From NCBI GenBank assembly GCA_030591305.1, contig JAUVBI010000125.1, positions 1 to 8,697 of the forward strand: a DNA stretch of 8,697 nt, written 5' to 3'. Within the stretch, counting starts at the first letter, position 1. Each line of letters begins with the position of its first letter. Both the position numbers and the translations under genes were made by a program. This stretch comes from Pseudomonadota bacterium. GTDB taxonomy: Bacteria; Pseudomonadota; Gammaproteobacteria; Pseudomonadales; Halieaceae. Positions 1-6,536 of this stretch are shown here, one piece after another. Under the pieces are notes generated by a model. The model was not told where the DNA came from. It ran no database searches and saw only the letters and a list, made by a program, of their open reading frames with translations.

Positions 1-1281
1 CCAGGCGAGGGCCTGGGCGTAGCCGCCATGTTTACCAGCCTGTTTCTGGTATTGTTTACCGCCTACTTGTTAAAGCCCGCCCGGGAGATGCTCATTCTCA
101 CGGAGGGCACCGCTGAAATTCGCAGTTATGCGGTTGCCCTGCAAGCCCTGATGCTGCTTTTCTTTATTCCCATTTACAGTAAGTTCTCCCGGCGCTTTGA
201 CAGTTACCAGTATATGCGTATTGTCACCGCTGTTTGCGTTGCAACCTTGTTGGGCTTTGCAGCGGCTGGGAAAATGGGGCTGTCCATATCAGTCATCTAC
301 TTTGTCTGGCTGGGGGCCTACAGTGTTCTTATCATCACCCAGTTCTGGGCATTTGCATCGGAGTTGTATACCCGGGAGGCGGGAGAACGTCTTTTTGTTA
401 TCGTGGCCCTGGGCGCTTCCCTTGGGGCGTGGCTGGGTTCGGCGGTATCGCGCGAATTGGTAGACCATATGGATGCCTATGGCCTGATACTGTGCGGTGC
501 TTTTACTCTGTTTCTTTCCAGCCTGCCGGCAAAGCGCGCGAGTGAGTCCCTGCCACAGAGTTCCCGGGGGAGGCAGAGGCAGGAGAAGGGTGCAGAGAAG
601 CAACCATCTATATTTGCCGGTTTCCAGATGGTACTGAGTAAGCGCTACCTCATGTTGTTGGCGGCCTTTGTCATTATGCTGAACCTGGTCAATACCACCG
701 GGGAATATCTACTGGCATCAATTCTTGAAACTATGTACAACGAGGGGATTGCCAACGGGCTTATCGAAATCGATAAGGGCACCTATGTAGGGCGCTTCTA
801 CAGCAGCTTTTATTTTATGGTGAATTTACTGGGTGTATTGATACAGTTTTTTGCTGTCTCCAGGTTATTGCGATACGCGGGGTTTAGTGTCGCATTTATC
901 CTCACGCCACTGGTGGTATTCCTGGGCTATGCATCTCTGGCCATTCTGCCCATAGTCGCATGGTTCCGGTATTTTAAGATCGCGGAGAATAGCCTGGATT
1001 ATTCTTTGCAGAATACGGCCCGGCAAATGTTGTATCTGCCTCTTTCGCGCCAGGAGAAATACGAGGGCAGGGCGGTCATTGATTCCTTTGGTCAGCGTAT
1101 CGGTGACCTATTGCAGGCTGGTCTGATTTTTGTGGGCCTGCACTGGTTGGGGTTTCAGTCCAGTAGTTTTATTCCCGTGGCGGCGGTGTTGGCCGGGATT
1201 AGCCTGATTATTGCCTACAATATTATTGGCGAGAGGAAGCGCTTGCTAAAAGAGCAGTCTAGCTCGCGTAATTCACAGTAA
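1..1281 (+). CDS. ATP/ADP translocase-like (NTT / MFS-type) membrane transporter, 5' end outside window
   Basis: This is a polytopic inner-membrane transporter related to the nucleotide transporter (TLC/NTT, Npt1/Npt2-like) family. The first ATG in the window is at 28, but the frame is open to base 1 and reads PGEGLGVAA before it. Family members carry a GEG-like stretch just before the first helix and no good ribosome site precedes 28, so the true start is probably off the left edge. Family-like blocks, numbered from that ATG, are LKPARE at 15-20, a segment with RLF and GASLGAWLGS at about 121-138, and a C-terminal block 319-360 with NSLDYSLQNTARQ, LPLS and QRIGD. About ten to twelve hydrophobic helices flank a charged basic loop at 168-192. 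Known NTT proteins exchange ATP for ADP in intracellular bacteria and plastids. Free-living homologues are often annotated simply as MFS transporters, so the substrate here is unknown. Family is fairly sure, function is not. Confidence 0.75.
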   Translation, partial: PGEGLGVAAMFTSLFLVLFTAYLLKPAREMLILTEGTAEIRSYAVALQALMLLFFIPIYSKFSRRFDSYQYMRIVTAVCVATLLGFAAAGKMGLSISVIYFVWLGAYSVLIITQFWAFASELYTREAGERLFVIVALGASLGAWLGSAVSRELVDHMDAYGLILCGAFTLFLSSLPAKRASESLPQSSRGRQRQEKGAEKQPSIFAGFQMVLSKRYLMLLAAFVIMLNLVNTTGEYLLASILETMYNEGIANGLIEIDKGTYVGRFYSSFYFMVNLLGVLIQFFAVSRLLRYAGFSVAFILTPLVVFLGYASLAILPIVAWFRYFKIAENSLDYSLQNTARQMLYLPLSRQEKYEGRAVIDSFGQRIGDLLQAGLIFVGLHWLGFQSSSFIPVAAVLAGISLIIAYNIIGERKRLLKEQSSSRNSQ

Positions 1282-1345
1282 AACTTACCTCTGCTTCCAG
1301 TCCGTGTGAAATGCTGCATGATCACCATTATTTTTTATTTAGGAG

Positions 1346-1369
1346 CAGAATCAGTATATACCGATTCTG
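1346..1369. promoter_or_regulatory. 24-bp near-perfect palindrome, candidate operator upstream of the quinone reductase
   Basis: The arms CAGAATC (1346-1352) and GATTCTG (1363-1369) are exact inverted repeats, and the centre GTATATAC (1354-1361) is itself palindromic. Eleven of twelve base pairs therefore match, the only mismatch being A1353 against C1362. The site lies 64 bases after the transporter stop codon and about 70 bases before the quinone reductase start. No T-run follows on either strand, which argues against an intrinsic terminator. Length and symmetry fit a site for a dimeric repressor such as a TetR- or MarR-type protein, and the central TATATA could double as a -10 element. No regulator gene is in the window, so the ligand and the regulator are unknown. 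Confidence 0.5.
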
Positions 1370-1439
1370 ATGCGTCCATTAAACTAATACCCTTGAGTAA
1401 TGCGGCGGCTATCTGGCCGACAATAAAAGGATGAATAAT

Positions 1440-2435
1440 ATGATGACCAGAGCGATTAGAATACATGAGACTGGCGGGCCGGAGGTTATGCTACTGGAGG
1501 AGATAGATCTAGAGCCCCCGGGTGCAGGTATGGTTACCGTGAAAAATAAAGCCATAGGCCTCAACTATATTGATACCTATCATCGCAGTGGTCTCTATCC
1601 GCTGCCTCTACCCATAGGTCTGGGTCTGGAGGGTGCGGGCATTGTTGAGACCGTGGGCGAGGGTGTTGACCTCAAGGTGGGCGACAGGGTGGCTTATTGC
1701 TCTGCTGGCTTTGGTGCCTATGCGGAAGCCATTAACTTGCCAGCAGTCAGGTTGGTAAAAATTCCCGACGGTATTGATTTTGAAACAGCTGCTGCCATGT
1801 TGTTGAAAGGCCAGACTGCCGAATATCTGTTACAGCGCACCTATACCATCAAAGCCGGGGAAACCTGCCTGTATCACGCAGCGGCTGGTGGCGTTGGGCT
1901 GATCTTTGGGCAGTGGGCTAATAGCATAGGTGCGAAGGTTATCGGTACCGTGGGCTCGCAGGAGAAGGCGGAGCTGGCGCGTCAGCACGGCTATCATCAC
2001 GTCATCAATTACAATACCGAAAATGTAGTGGAGCGTGTCATGGAGATTACCGGTGGTGCAAAACTCCCGGTGGTCTATGACGGCGTAGGCAAGGATACGT
2101 TTGACATTTCTCTCGATTGTCTACAGCCCCGGGGTTTGATGGTGAGTTTTGGTAACGCATCGGGTTCGCCGGAGCCACTGGATTTACAAATACTCAGTAA
2201 TAAGGGCTCGTTGTTTATCACCCGACCCACCATGTTGACCTATACGGCGAGCACCGAGGAGTTGCAACAATCATCCCAGGATCTATTTGACCGCGTATTA
2301 TCTGGTGCTATCAAAATAGAAATTAACCAGCGCTATGCCCTTGCAGATGTGCAACAAGCCCACCGTGACCTGGAATCGAGAAAGACTACCGGATCCACAG
2401 TCCTTATACCCGAGGGCGTTTCTGGGGAAGCATAA
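1440..2435 (+). CDS. qorA: NADPH:quinone oxidoreductase, zeta-crystallin type (MDR superfamily)
   Basis: This cytosolic NADPH-dependent quinone reductase belongs to the zinc-independent zeta-crystallin branch of the medium-chain dehydrogenase/reductases. Numbering from an upstream in-frame ATG at 1431, the GroES-like N-terminal domain contains LNYIDTYHRSGLYPLPLP (44-61) and GLEGAGIV (65-72), both typical of QorA. The Rossmann domain carries the NADPH-binding loop AAAGGVG (150-156) followed by QWA and IGTVGS. No structural zinc cysteine cluster is seen. ATGs occur at 1431, 1440 and 1443. The only purine-rich ribosome site, AAAAGG at 1425-1430, abuts 1431 but sits 9 bases before 1440, so 1440 is preferred and gives 331 aa, close to E. 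coli QorA at 327. It is followed after 2 bases by the GNAT gene, probably co-transcribed. Physiological substrate cannot be read from sequence. Confidence 0.92.
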   Translation: MMTRAIRIHETGGPEVMLLEEIDLEPPGAGMVTVKNKAIGLNYIDTYHRSGLYPLPLPIGLGLEGAGIVETVGEGVDLKVGDRVAYCSAGFGAYAEAINLPAVRLVKIPDGIDFETAAAMLLKGQTAEYLLQRTYTIKAGETCLYHAAAGGVGLIFGQWANSIGAKVIGTVGSQEKAELARQHGYHHVINYNTENVVERVMEITGGAKLPVVYDGVGKDTFDISLDCLQPRGLMVSFGNASGSPEPLDLQILSNKGSLFITRPTMLTYTASTEELQQSSQDLFDRVLSGAIKIEINQRYALADVQQAHRDLESRKTTGSTVLIPEGVSGEA

Positions 2436-2437
2436 TT

Positions 2438-3022
2438 ATGTTCTTCGATGTTAAGCCGCTTACCCTGGAAACGGAGGGTCTGCGCCTTGAGTCCTTGTCT
2501 CAGGAGCACGCTCAGGGCCTGTTTAACCGCGGGCAGTATGCGCCCGACTGGGACTATATGCCGCGCGCCTGTTTTATCGATATGGCCGATACCCGCCAGT
2601 GGATAGATGAGGCCTTGTGCATGCCGCGCCAGCTGCCTTTTGCTATCGTAGAAACCAGCAAAGGCAAGGCGGTGGGCAGTACCCGTTTTATGAATATCCA
2701 GGAGGAACACAAAAGCCTGGAAATTGGCTGGACCTGGCTGGGGCAGGAGTGGCAGCGCACCTGTATAAATACCGAGACAAAGCTGTTGCTGTTGTCCCAT
2801 GCCTTTGAGCAAATGGGCTGCCTGCGTGTAGAGTTCAAGACCGATGAGCGCAACCTCAGGTCACAGCGTTCACTGGAGAGAATAGGGGCAACACGTGAAG
2901 GCGTGCTGAGAAAGCACATGATTATGCAAAAGGACTTTCCTCGAAATTCAGTTTATTTCAGCGTCATAGACAGTGAATGGACCGACGTTAAAACGCGCCT
3001 ACAACAGTTGCGTGACCGATAG
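2438..3022 (+). CDS. GNAT family N-acetyltransferase (RimJ/RimL-like)
   Basis: A 194-residue single-domain acetyl-CoA-dependent N-acetyltransferase of the RimJ/RimL-like GNAT group. The N-terminal strand reads LETEGLRLESLS (10-21). The core beta4 region is GSTRFMNI (80-87) then LEIGWTWL (94-101). The pyrophosphate-binding turn of typical GNATs is replaced by EWQRTCINTETK (104-115), a form seen in a recognisable subfamily of uncharacterised members. The C-terminal part has HAFEQMGCLRVEFKTDERN (121-139) and SLERIGATREGVLRKH (145-160), the standard end of this fold. The start at 2438 is supported by GGGGAAG at 2424-2430, 7 bases upstream. The gene begins 2 bases after the quinone reductase stop, so the two are likely one operon and possibly translationally coupled. 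Substrate (a protein N-terminus, a small amine or an antibiotic-like compound) is unknown. Family is confident. Confidence 0.9.
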   Translation: MFFDVKPLTLETEGLRLESLSQEHAQGLFNRGQYAPDWDYMPRACFIDMADTRQWIDEALCMPRQLPFAIVETSKGKAVGSTRFMNIQEEHKSLEIGWTWLGQEWQRTCINTETKLLLLSHAFEQMGCLRVEFKTDERNLRSQRSLERIGATREGVLRKHMIMQKDFPRNSVYFSVIDSEWTDVKTRLQQLRDR

Positions 3023-3025
3023 CGC

Positions 3026-3994
3026 TTATTGCACGGTCTCGTTATCGCTAAAGGCGCCTTCAAACAGGGGTGAGGTGAGGTAGCGTTCACCAGAGTCTGG
3101 CAGAATGGTGACAATCATCTTGCCCTGATTTGCACTGCGCTGCGAAATTCTGTGGGCAACGGCCATAGCGGCGCCGCTGGAAACACCCGCGAGGATTCCC
3201 TCCTCTCGCATCAACTTGTGGGCCCACTTCATGGCGTCTTCGTTGGATACCTGTTCCACGAGGTCGATCATGTCCAGGTCGAGATTTTCAGGTACAAAAC
3301 CTGCCCCGATTCCCTGGATTTTGTGTGGTCCGTGGGTGGATTCTTCCCCGGCTTTTGCGGCGGTGATGACTGTGGTTGAATCGGGCTCCACCGCCACAAC
3401 CTGTACTGCCTTACCCCGGGTATTTTTCAGGTAGCGTGAGATGCCTGTTACCGTACCGCCGGTACCCACACCACAGACCAGAATATCGATACCGCCATTG
3501 CTGTCATTCCAGATTTCGGGTCCGGTGGTAGCCTCGTGGACTGCAGGGTTCGCCGGGTTTTCGAACTGGTGGGGCCCCCAGTTTTTTGCCGGGTCAGCGG
3601 CGATAATTTCCTCGGCCTTGGCAATAGCCGCAGGAATTCCCTTGGCCCCGTCGGTGAGCACGATATCGGCGCCCAGGGCCTTCATTAACATGCGCCGCTC
3701 CAGACTCATGGTGTTGGGCATGACCAGAATGCAGCCGTAACCTTTGGCGGCGGCAACAAAGGCCAGGGCGATGCCGGTATTGCCGCTGGTGGGTTCCACG
3801 ATAGTCATGCCCGGCTTCAGGCTGCCGTCTTTCTCAGCAGCTGCTACCATGCTGGCACCAATGCGACATTTAACCGACATGGCGGGGTTGCGACTCTCCA
3901 GTTTGACATAAATATTGCCGTCGGAGATGTTGTTGATTTTAACCAGCGGTGTATTGCCAGTGGTCTGGGTGTTGTCACTAAATAGCGTGCTCAT
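3026..3994 (-). CDS. cysK: Cysteine synthase A (O-acetylserine sulfhydrylase, PLP-dependent)
   Basis: Catalyses O-acetyl-L-serine plus sulfide to L-cysteine and acetate in the cytosol, the last step of sulfate assimilation. It has 322 residues, nearly identical in length to E. coli CysK (323). The PLP Schiff-base lysine is K42 in NPAMSVKCRIG. The substrate-binding asparagine loop is PTSGNTG (68-74), the PLP phosphate loop is GTGGT (177-181), and the family motif KIQGIGAGFVP occupies 225-235. SSGAA (272-276) and PDSGERYLT (299-307) complete the PLP-ring region. CysK is favoured over CysM because of the QGIGAGF motif and length. The start is set by an AAGGAG ribosome site (minus strand, 4006 to 4001), 6 bases before the ATG. 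The gene stands alone, divergent from the acyltransferase and tail to tail with the GNAT gene. No sulfate-assimilation neighbours are present. Confidence 0.95.
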   Translation of the reverse strand: MSTLFSDNTQTTGNTPLVKINNISDGNIYVKLESRNPAMSVKCRIGASMVAAAEKDGSLKPGMTIVEPTSGNTGIALAFVAAAKGYGCILVMPNTMSLERRMLMKALGADIVLTDGAKGIPAAIAKAEEIIAADPAKNWGPHQFENPANPAVHEATTGPEIWNDSNGGIDILVCGVGTGGTVTGISRYLKNTRGKAVQVVAVEPDSTTVITAAKAGEESTHGPHKIQGIGAGFVPENLDLDMIDLVEQVSNEDAMKWAHKLMREEGILAGVSSGAAMAVAHRISQRSANQGKMIVTILPDSGERYLTSPLFEGAFSDNETVQ

Positions 3995-4036
3995 AAAAAG
4001 CTCCTTATCGCTGTGTTTTTATACTTAAGGGAGATA

Positions 4037-4065
4037 AGAGTAGTCGCGCTGATCGACCTTGTCTA
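4037..4065 (-). promoter_or_regulatory. Candidate sigma70 promoter of cysK
   Basis: On the minus strand TAGACA (4065-4060, five of six matches to the -35 consensus) is followed after 17 bases by TACTCT (4042-4037), which keeps the most conserved first, second and last positions of the -10 box. Transcription would begin near 4030, giving a leader of about 35 bases that contains the strong AAGGAG site. A second possible -10, TATAAA at 4023-4018, has only a poor -35. Judged by eye only. Confidence 0.35.
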
Positions 4066-4098
4066 TTGTAAATAACTGCATAATCCCCTCGGGTACAC

Positions 4099-4107
4099 TG
4101 ATATACT
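4099..4107 (+). promoter_or_regulatory. Candidate extended -10 promoter of the acyltransferase gene
   Basis: The string TGATATACT has the TGn extension directly before TATACT, which matches five of six -10 positions. No good -35 is present at the expected distance, which is tolerated in extended -10 promoters. Transcription would start near 4114, about 50 bases before the ATG. The element overlaps CTGA repeats discussed in the findings. Confidence 0.4.
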
Positions 4108-4163
4108 GATTTTTCTGAAGTGTTAAACCTGATAAAAAAGTCAATAGAGTAACAGGCCGCTTA

Positions 4164-6089
4164 ATGTCCACAGAACATTCTGCCCCGGGAGTTGCGCAGT
4201 CTCGTGGCGGCTTTATTCCAAGTATAGAGGGGATGCGCTCACTGGCTGTTCTCGCCGTGCTGCTCTTCCATCTGGATATACATGTGGTAGGCAGCGGCTA
4301 TTTGGGTGTCGATCTATTCTTCGTTATTTCCGGCTTTATTATTACCAGAAATATTCTGTTTGACTTGCAGCTTGGGACATTTTCCCTGAGAGAGTTTTAT
4401 GTGCGCCGTGTGCGTCGCCTGCTTCCCGCACTGCTGGTCACAGTGCTGTTGTCGCTGCTGGTCGCCATTGCCACCCTGCCCCCAATAGAATTGGAAAAGA
4501 CAGCGAAGTCAGCGCTTTATGCGATTTTTTCTGTGGCGAATTTCAACTTCTGGTGGGAGTCGGGTTACTTCGATGCAGCCGCGCATACCAAGCCGCTGCT
4601 GCATACCTGGTCGCTGAGCGTGGAGGAACAATTCTACTTGCTCTGGCCAGCTGTATTGCTATGGTTTGCCAATACACGGCGGCGCCTGATCTTTACAGTT
4701 TCTCTACTGCTAATGTCTGTGGTCGCCTCCCTGTTATTACGGGACAGCATGCCCAGCGCAGTTTTTTATCTCCTGCCCTTCAGGGTGCATCAGTTAATGG
4801 TCGGGGCTCTGGTCGCCATTGCATCCCTGCATCTATCAGTAAAACCTGGAAATATCAGTACGATGGTGGCCACATTGGGTTTTCTCTGCATCGTTGTACT
4901 GTCGGGCGACAGCGTATCGCCGGTGGTCGGGGCTATGTGCGTATCTGCCCTGGGTTTTTTCTTGTTGCTGGGCCGGGAGTCACCCTGGGCACAGCTAGTG
5001 TATGGCAACAGGCCCATGCAATGGCTTGGTAAACGCTCCTATGCCATCTACCTGGTGCACTGGCCGGTCATTGTATTGTTCAAGTATTTTACTGACTTCC
5101 AGTTGAACCCGGGGGAGCGTGCCTCACTTTTTTGTATCTCGATAATCGCCGCCGTGGCCTTGCACGAATTGATAGAAAAACCCTTCCGCAAGAAAGGGGT
5201 GGACTCCACCCTTGCCCAGAGGTTTGCCCCCCATGCCACAGCTTTTACCCTGTTAGCTACAATCTCCGTGGCAGCCAGCCTGTGGGTATTCCACGGCCTG
5301 CCCGGTCGCATCGACCCCGGTATACAACGGATCCTCGATAGTGTGGAGCGGGAGAACGTCATGCGTCGCAAGGCCATTCGGTTTGGGCGCTGCAACCTGC
5401 ACATGCGCCATCCGTTTTCCGACTACGATGTGGATGAATGTGCGACAACCGACCCGGAGCTGAGCAATGTGCTTATTATCGGCGACAGCATGGCATCGGA
5501 TATCTATATGATGCTGTCCCAGAGCTACAGTGACATACAGTTTTTGCAGGCCACGGCGGGGGCCTGCACGGCCATCCTGAATATTACCCATACCGAGGGA
5601 AAATACCCCGGCTGTCAACAGCTGAACGCATTCAGATTTTCTGAGCTGCTGGAATTGGACATCGACCTGGTTGTGTTGGCATCGGCCTGGAAGGAAGAAA
5701 GAATACAACCGTTAAAAAAGACTGTGGCGTATCTGCAGTCCCGGGGGCAAAAAGTATTAGTTATTGGGCCACGGTCTGTTTTCCAGGGGTCTGTTCCCCG
5801 CTTGATCTCCAGACAGTCTTCTGTCGATTCGCTAAATCGCAGATTGCGCTATCTTACACGGCAGAAAAAAGAGCTGTTGCAACAGATGCGAGGCGCCATG
5901 CCAGGTGTAGAAATTGTCGATATTGCTACGATTCAGTGCTCGCCATTTTGCCAAGCGGTTGAGGGTGAACGCCTGTTGTTTGTCGATTCCCTGCACTTCA
6001 CAAGGCTGGGGGCGAAACGGGTTGGTGAGCGGTTCAAGCGTTCCTTTGACCTTCAGGCCTTTATTGATGCATCTTTAGAGCACAGGTAG
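4164..6089 (+). CDS. Membrane O-acyltransferase (AT3, OafA/YrhL-like) fused to periplasmic SGNH domain
   Basis: A 641-residue inner-membrane enzyme of the acyltransferase-3 plus SGNH architecture, which moves acyl (usually acetyl) groups from the cytoplasm onto surface or periplasmic glycans such as O-antigen or peptidoglycan. Residues 17-340 form the AT3 domain with about ten helices. The R-x10-H motif is R25 to H36, followed by GVDLFFVISGF (48-58), basic RRVRRLLPAL (81-90) and HTWSLSVEEQFYLLWP (147-162). After a further helix (about 358-376) a periplasmic domain follows. Its nucleophile block is IIGDS with S442, and the C-terminal block VDSLHF supplies D608 and H611, so the catalytic triad appears intact. 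Cysteines at 410, 426, 468, 484, 592 and 596 may form disulfides. An AGG at 4154-4156 lies 7 bases before the ATG. No polysaccharide genes adjoin it, so the acceptor is unknown. Confidence 0.92.
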   Translation: MSTEHSAPGVAQSRGGFIPSIEGMRSLAVLAVLLFHLDIHVVGSGYLGVDLFFVISGFIITRNILFDLQLGTFSLREFYVRRVRRLLPALLVTVLLSLLVAIATLPPIELEKTAKSALYAIFSVANFNFWWESGYFDAAAHTKPLLHTWSLSVEEQFYLLWPAVLLWFANTRRRLIFTVSLLLMSVVASLLLRDSMPSAVFYLLPFRVHQLMVGALVAIASLHLSVKPGNISTMVATLGFLCIVVLSGDSVSPVVGAMCVSALGFFLLLGRESPWAQLVYGNRPMQWLGKRSYAIYLVHWPVIVLFKYFTDFQLNPGERASLFCISIIAAVALHELIEKPFRKKGVDSTLAQRFAPHATAFTLLATISVAASLWVFHGLPGRIDPGIQRILDSVERENVMRRKAIRFGRCNLHMRHPFSDYDVDECATTDPELSNVLIIGDSMASDIYMMLSQSYSDIQFLQATAGACTAILNITHTEGKYPGCQQLNAFRFSELLELDIDLVVLASAWKEERIQPLKKTVAYLQSRGQKVLVIGPRSVFQGSVPRLISRQSSVDSLNRRLRYLTRQKKELLQQMRGAMPGVEIVDIATIQCSPFCQAVEGERLLFVDSLHFTRLGAKRVGERFKRSFDLQAFIDASLEHR

Positions 6090-6536
6090 TTGTTTTGTTG
6101 CCCTGGCCAGCGATGCCATGGTCTGGGGGCCAATCAGGGTCTGGCTGACCTGGCCCGTCGGGTCGAGGATGATAGTCGTGGGCAGTACTACCGGTCGGGG
6201 CAGGCCCAGCCCAGCGGCGGGGTCCTCTGTCAACATGGTAAATTCAACACCTAATAATTTCACTTGGCTTGCCAATTCCTCCTCCATGACACCGTCGTAA
6301 TTAACGCCCAATACGGTGACCTGGGAGTAGTGCTGGTCCAGTTCGTTGAGTTCGGGTATTTCCTTGATACAGGGTTTGCACCACTTGGCCCAGTAATTGA
6401 TGACCACCCACTGTCCCCGCAGGTCGGCGATGGAGGTGTTGGAGGGGGGATGATCTGCCGTGCCATTGTTCTGGCCACAGGCAGGCAGTAACAGTATCTG
6501 GGTCAGTAATGCCATCGAGAGGAAAAATTTACTCAT
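6075..6536 (-). CDS. TlpA/ResA-like thioredoxin-fold lipoprotein
   Basis: A 153-residue envelope thiol-disulfide protein. The N-terminus is a lipoprotein signal with lipobox LPAC, making C20 the lipidated cysteine, so the mature protein should be membrane-anchored facing the periplasm. The thioredoxin fold starts near 37 and has the active site WAKWCKPC with C53 and C56. The cis-proline loop is LPTTIIL with P119. The long stretch between them (about 71-112) resembles TlpA/ResA proteins rather than plain thioredoxin. It probably acts as a reductant in cytochrome c maturation or general envelope thiol repair, but no partner gene is present to decide. The start codon overlaps the yihY stop as ATGA, suggesting translational coupling, and the ribosome site is weak. 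The 3' end overlaps the last 15 bases of the convergent acyltransferase gene. Confidence 0.9.
   Translation of the reverse strand: MSKFFLSMALLTQILLLPACGQNNGTADHPPSNTSIADLRGQWVVINYWAKWCKPCIKEIPELNELDQHYSQVTVLGVNYDGVMEEELASQVKLLGVEFTMLTEDPAAGLGLPRPVVLPTTIILDPTGQVSQTLIGPQTMASLARATKQLPVL

Noticed and set aside
1302..1340. Possible terminator after the transporter gene ending in TATTTTTTATTT
   Set aside because: The T-rich stretch is real but only a tiny ATGC-T-GCAT repeat precedes it, too short and too far away to form a terminator hairpin.
2333..2812. 159-codon open frame on the minus strand across the qorA end and GNAT gene
   Set aside because: Lies antisense to two well-recognised genes, has no recognisable family motif and low-complexity composition typical of shadow frames.
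3018..3046. Possible bidirectional terminator between the GNAT gene and cysK
   Set aside because: Stem is only 7 bp with a G:T pair and a 15-base loop, and no T-run follows on either strand.
4553..5032. 159-codon open frame on the + strand inside the acyltransferase gene
   Set aside because: Out-of-frame shadow of the AT3 domain; no domain or ribosome site of its own.
5253..5708. 151-codon open frame on the minus strand within the acyltransferase gene
   Set aside because: Antisense to the conserved linker and SGNH start; no recognisable protein features.
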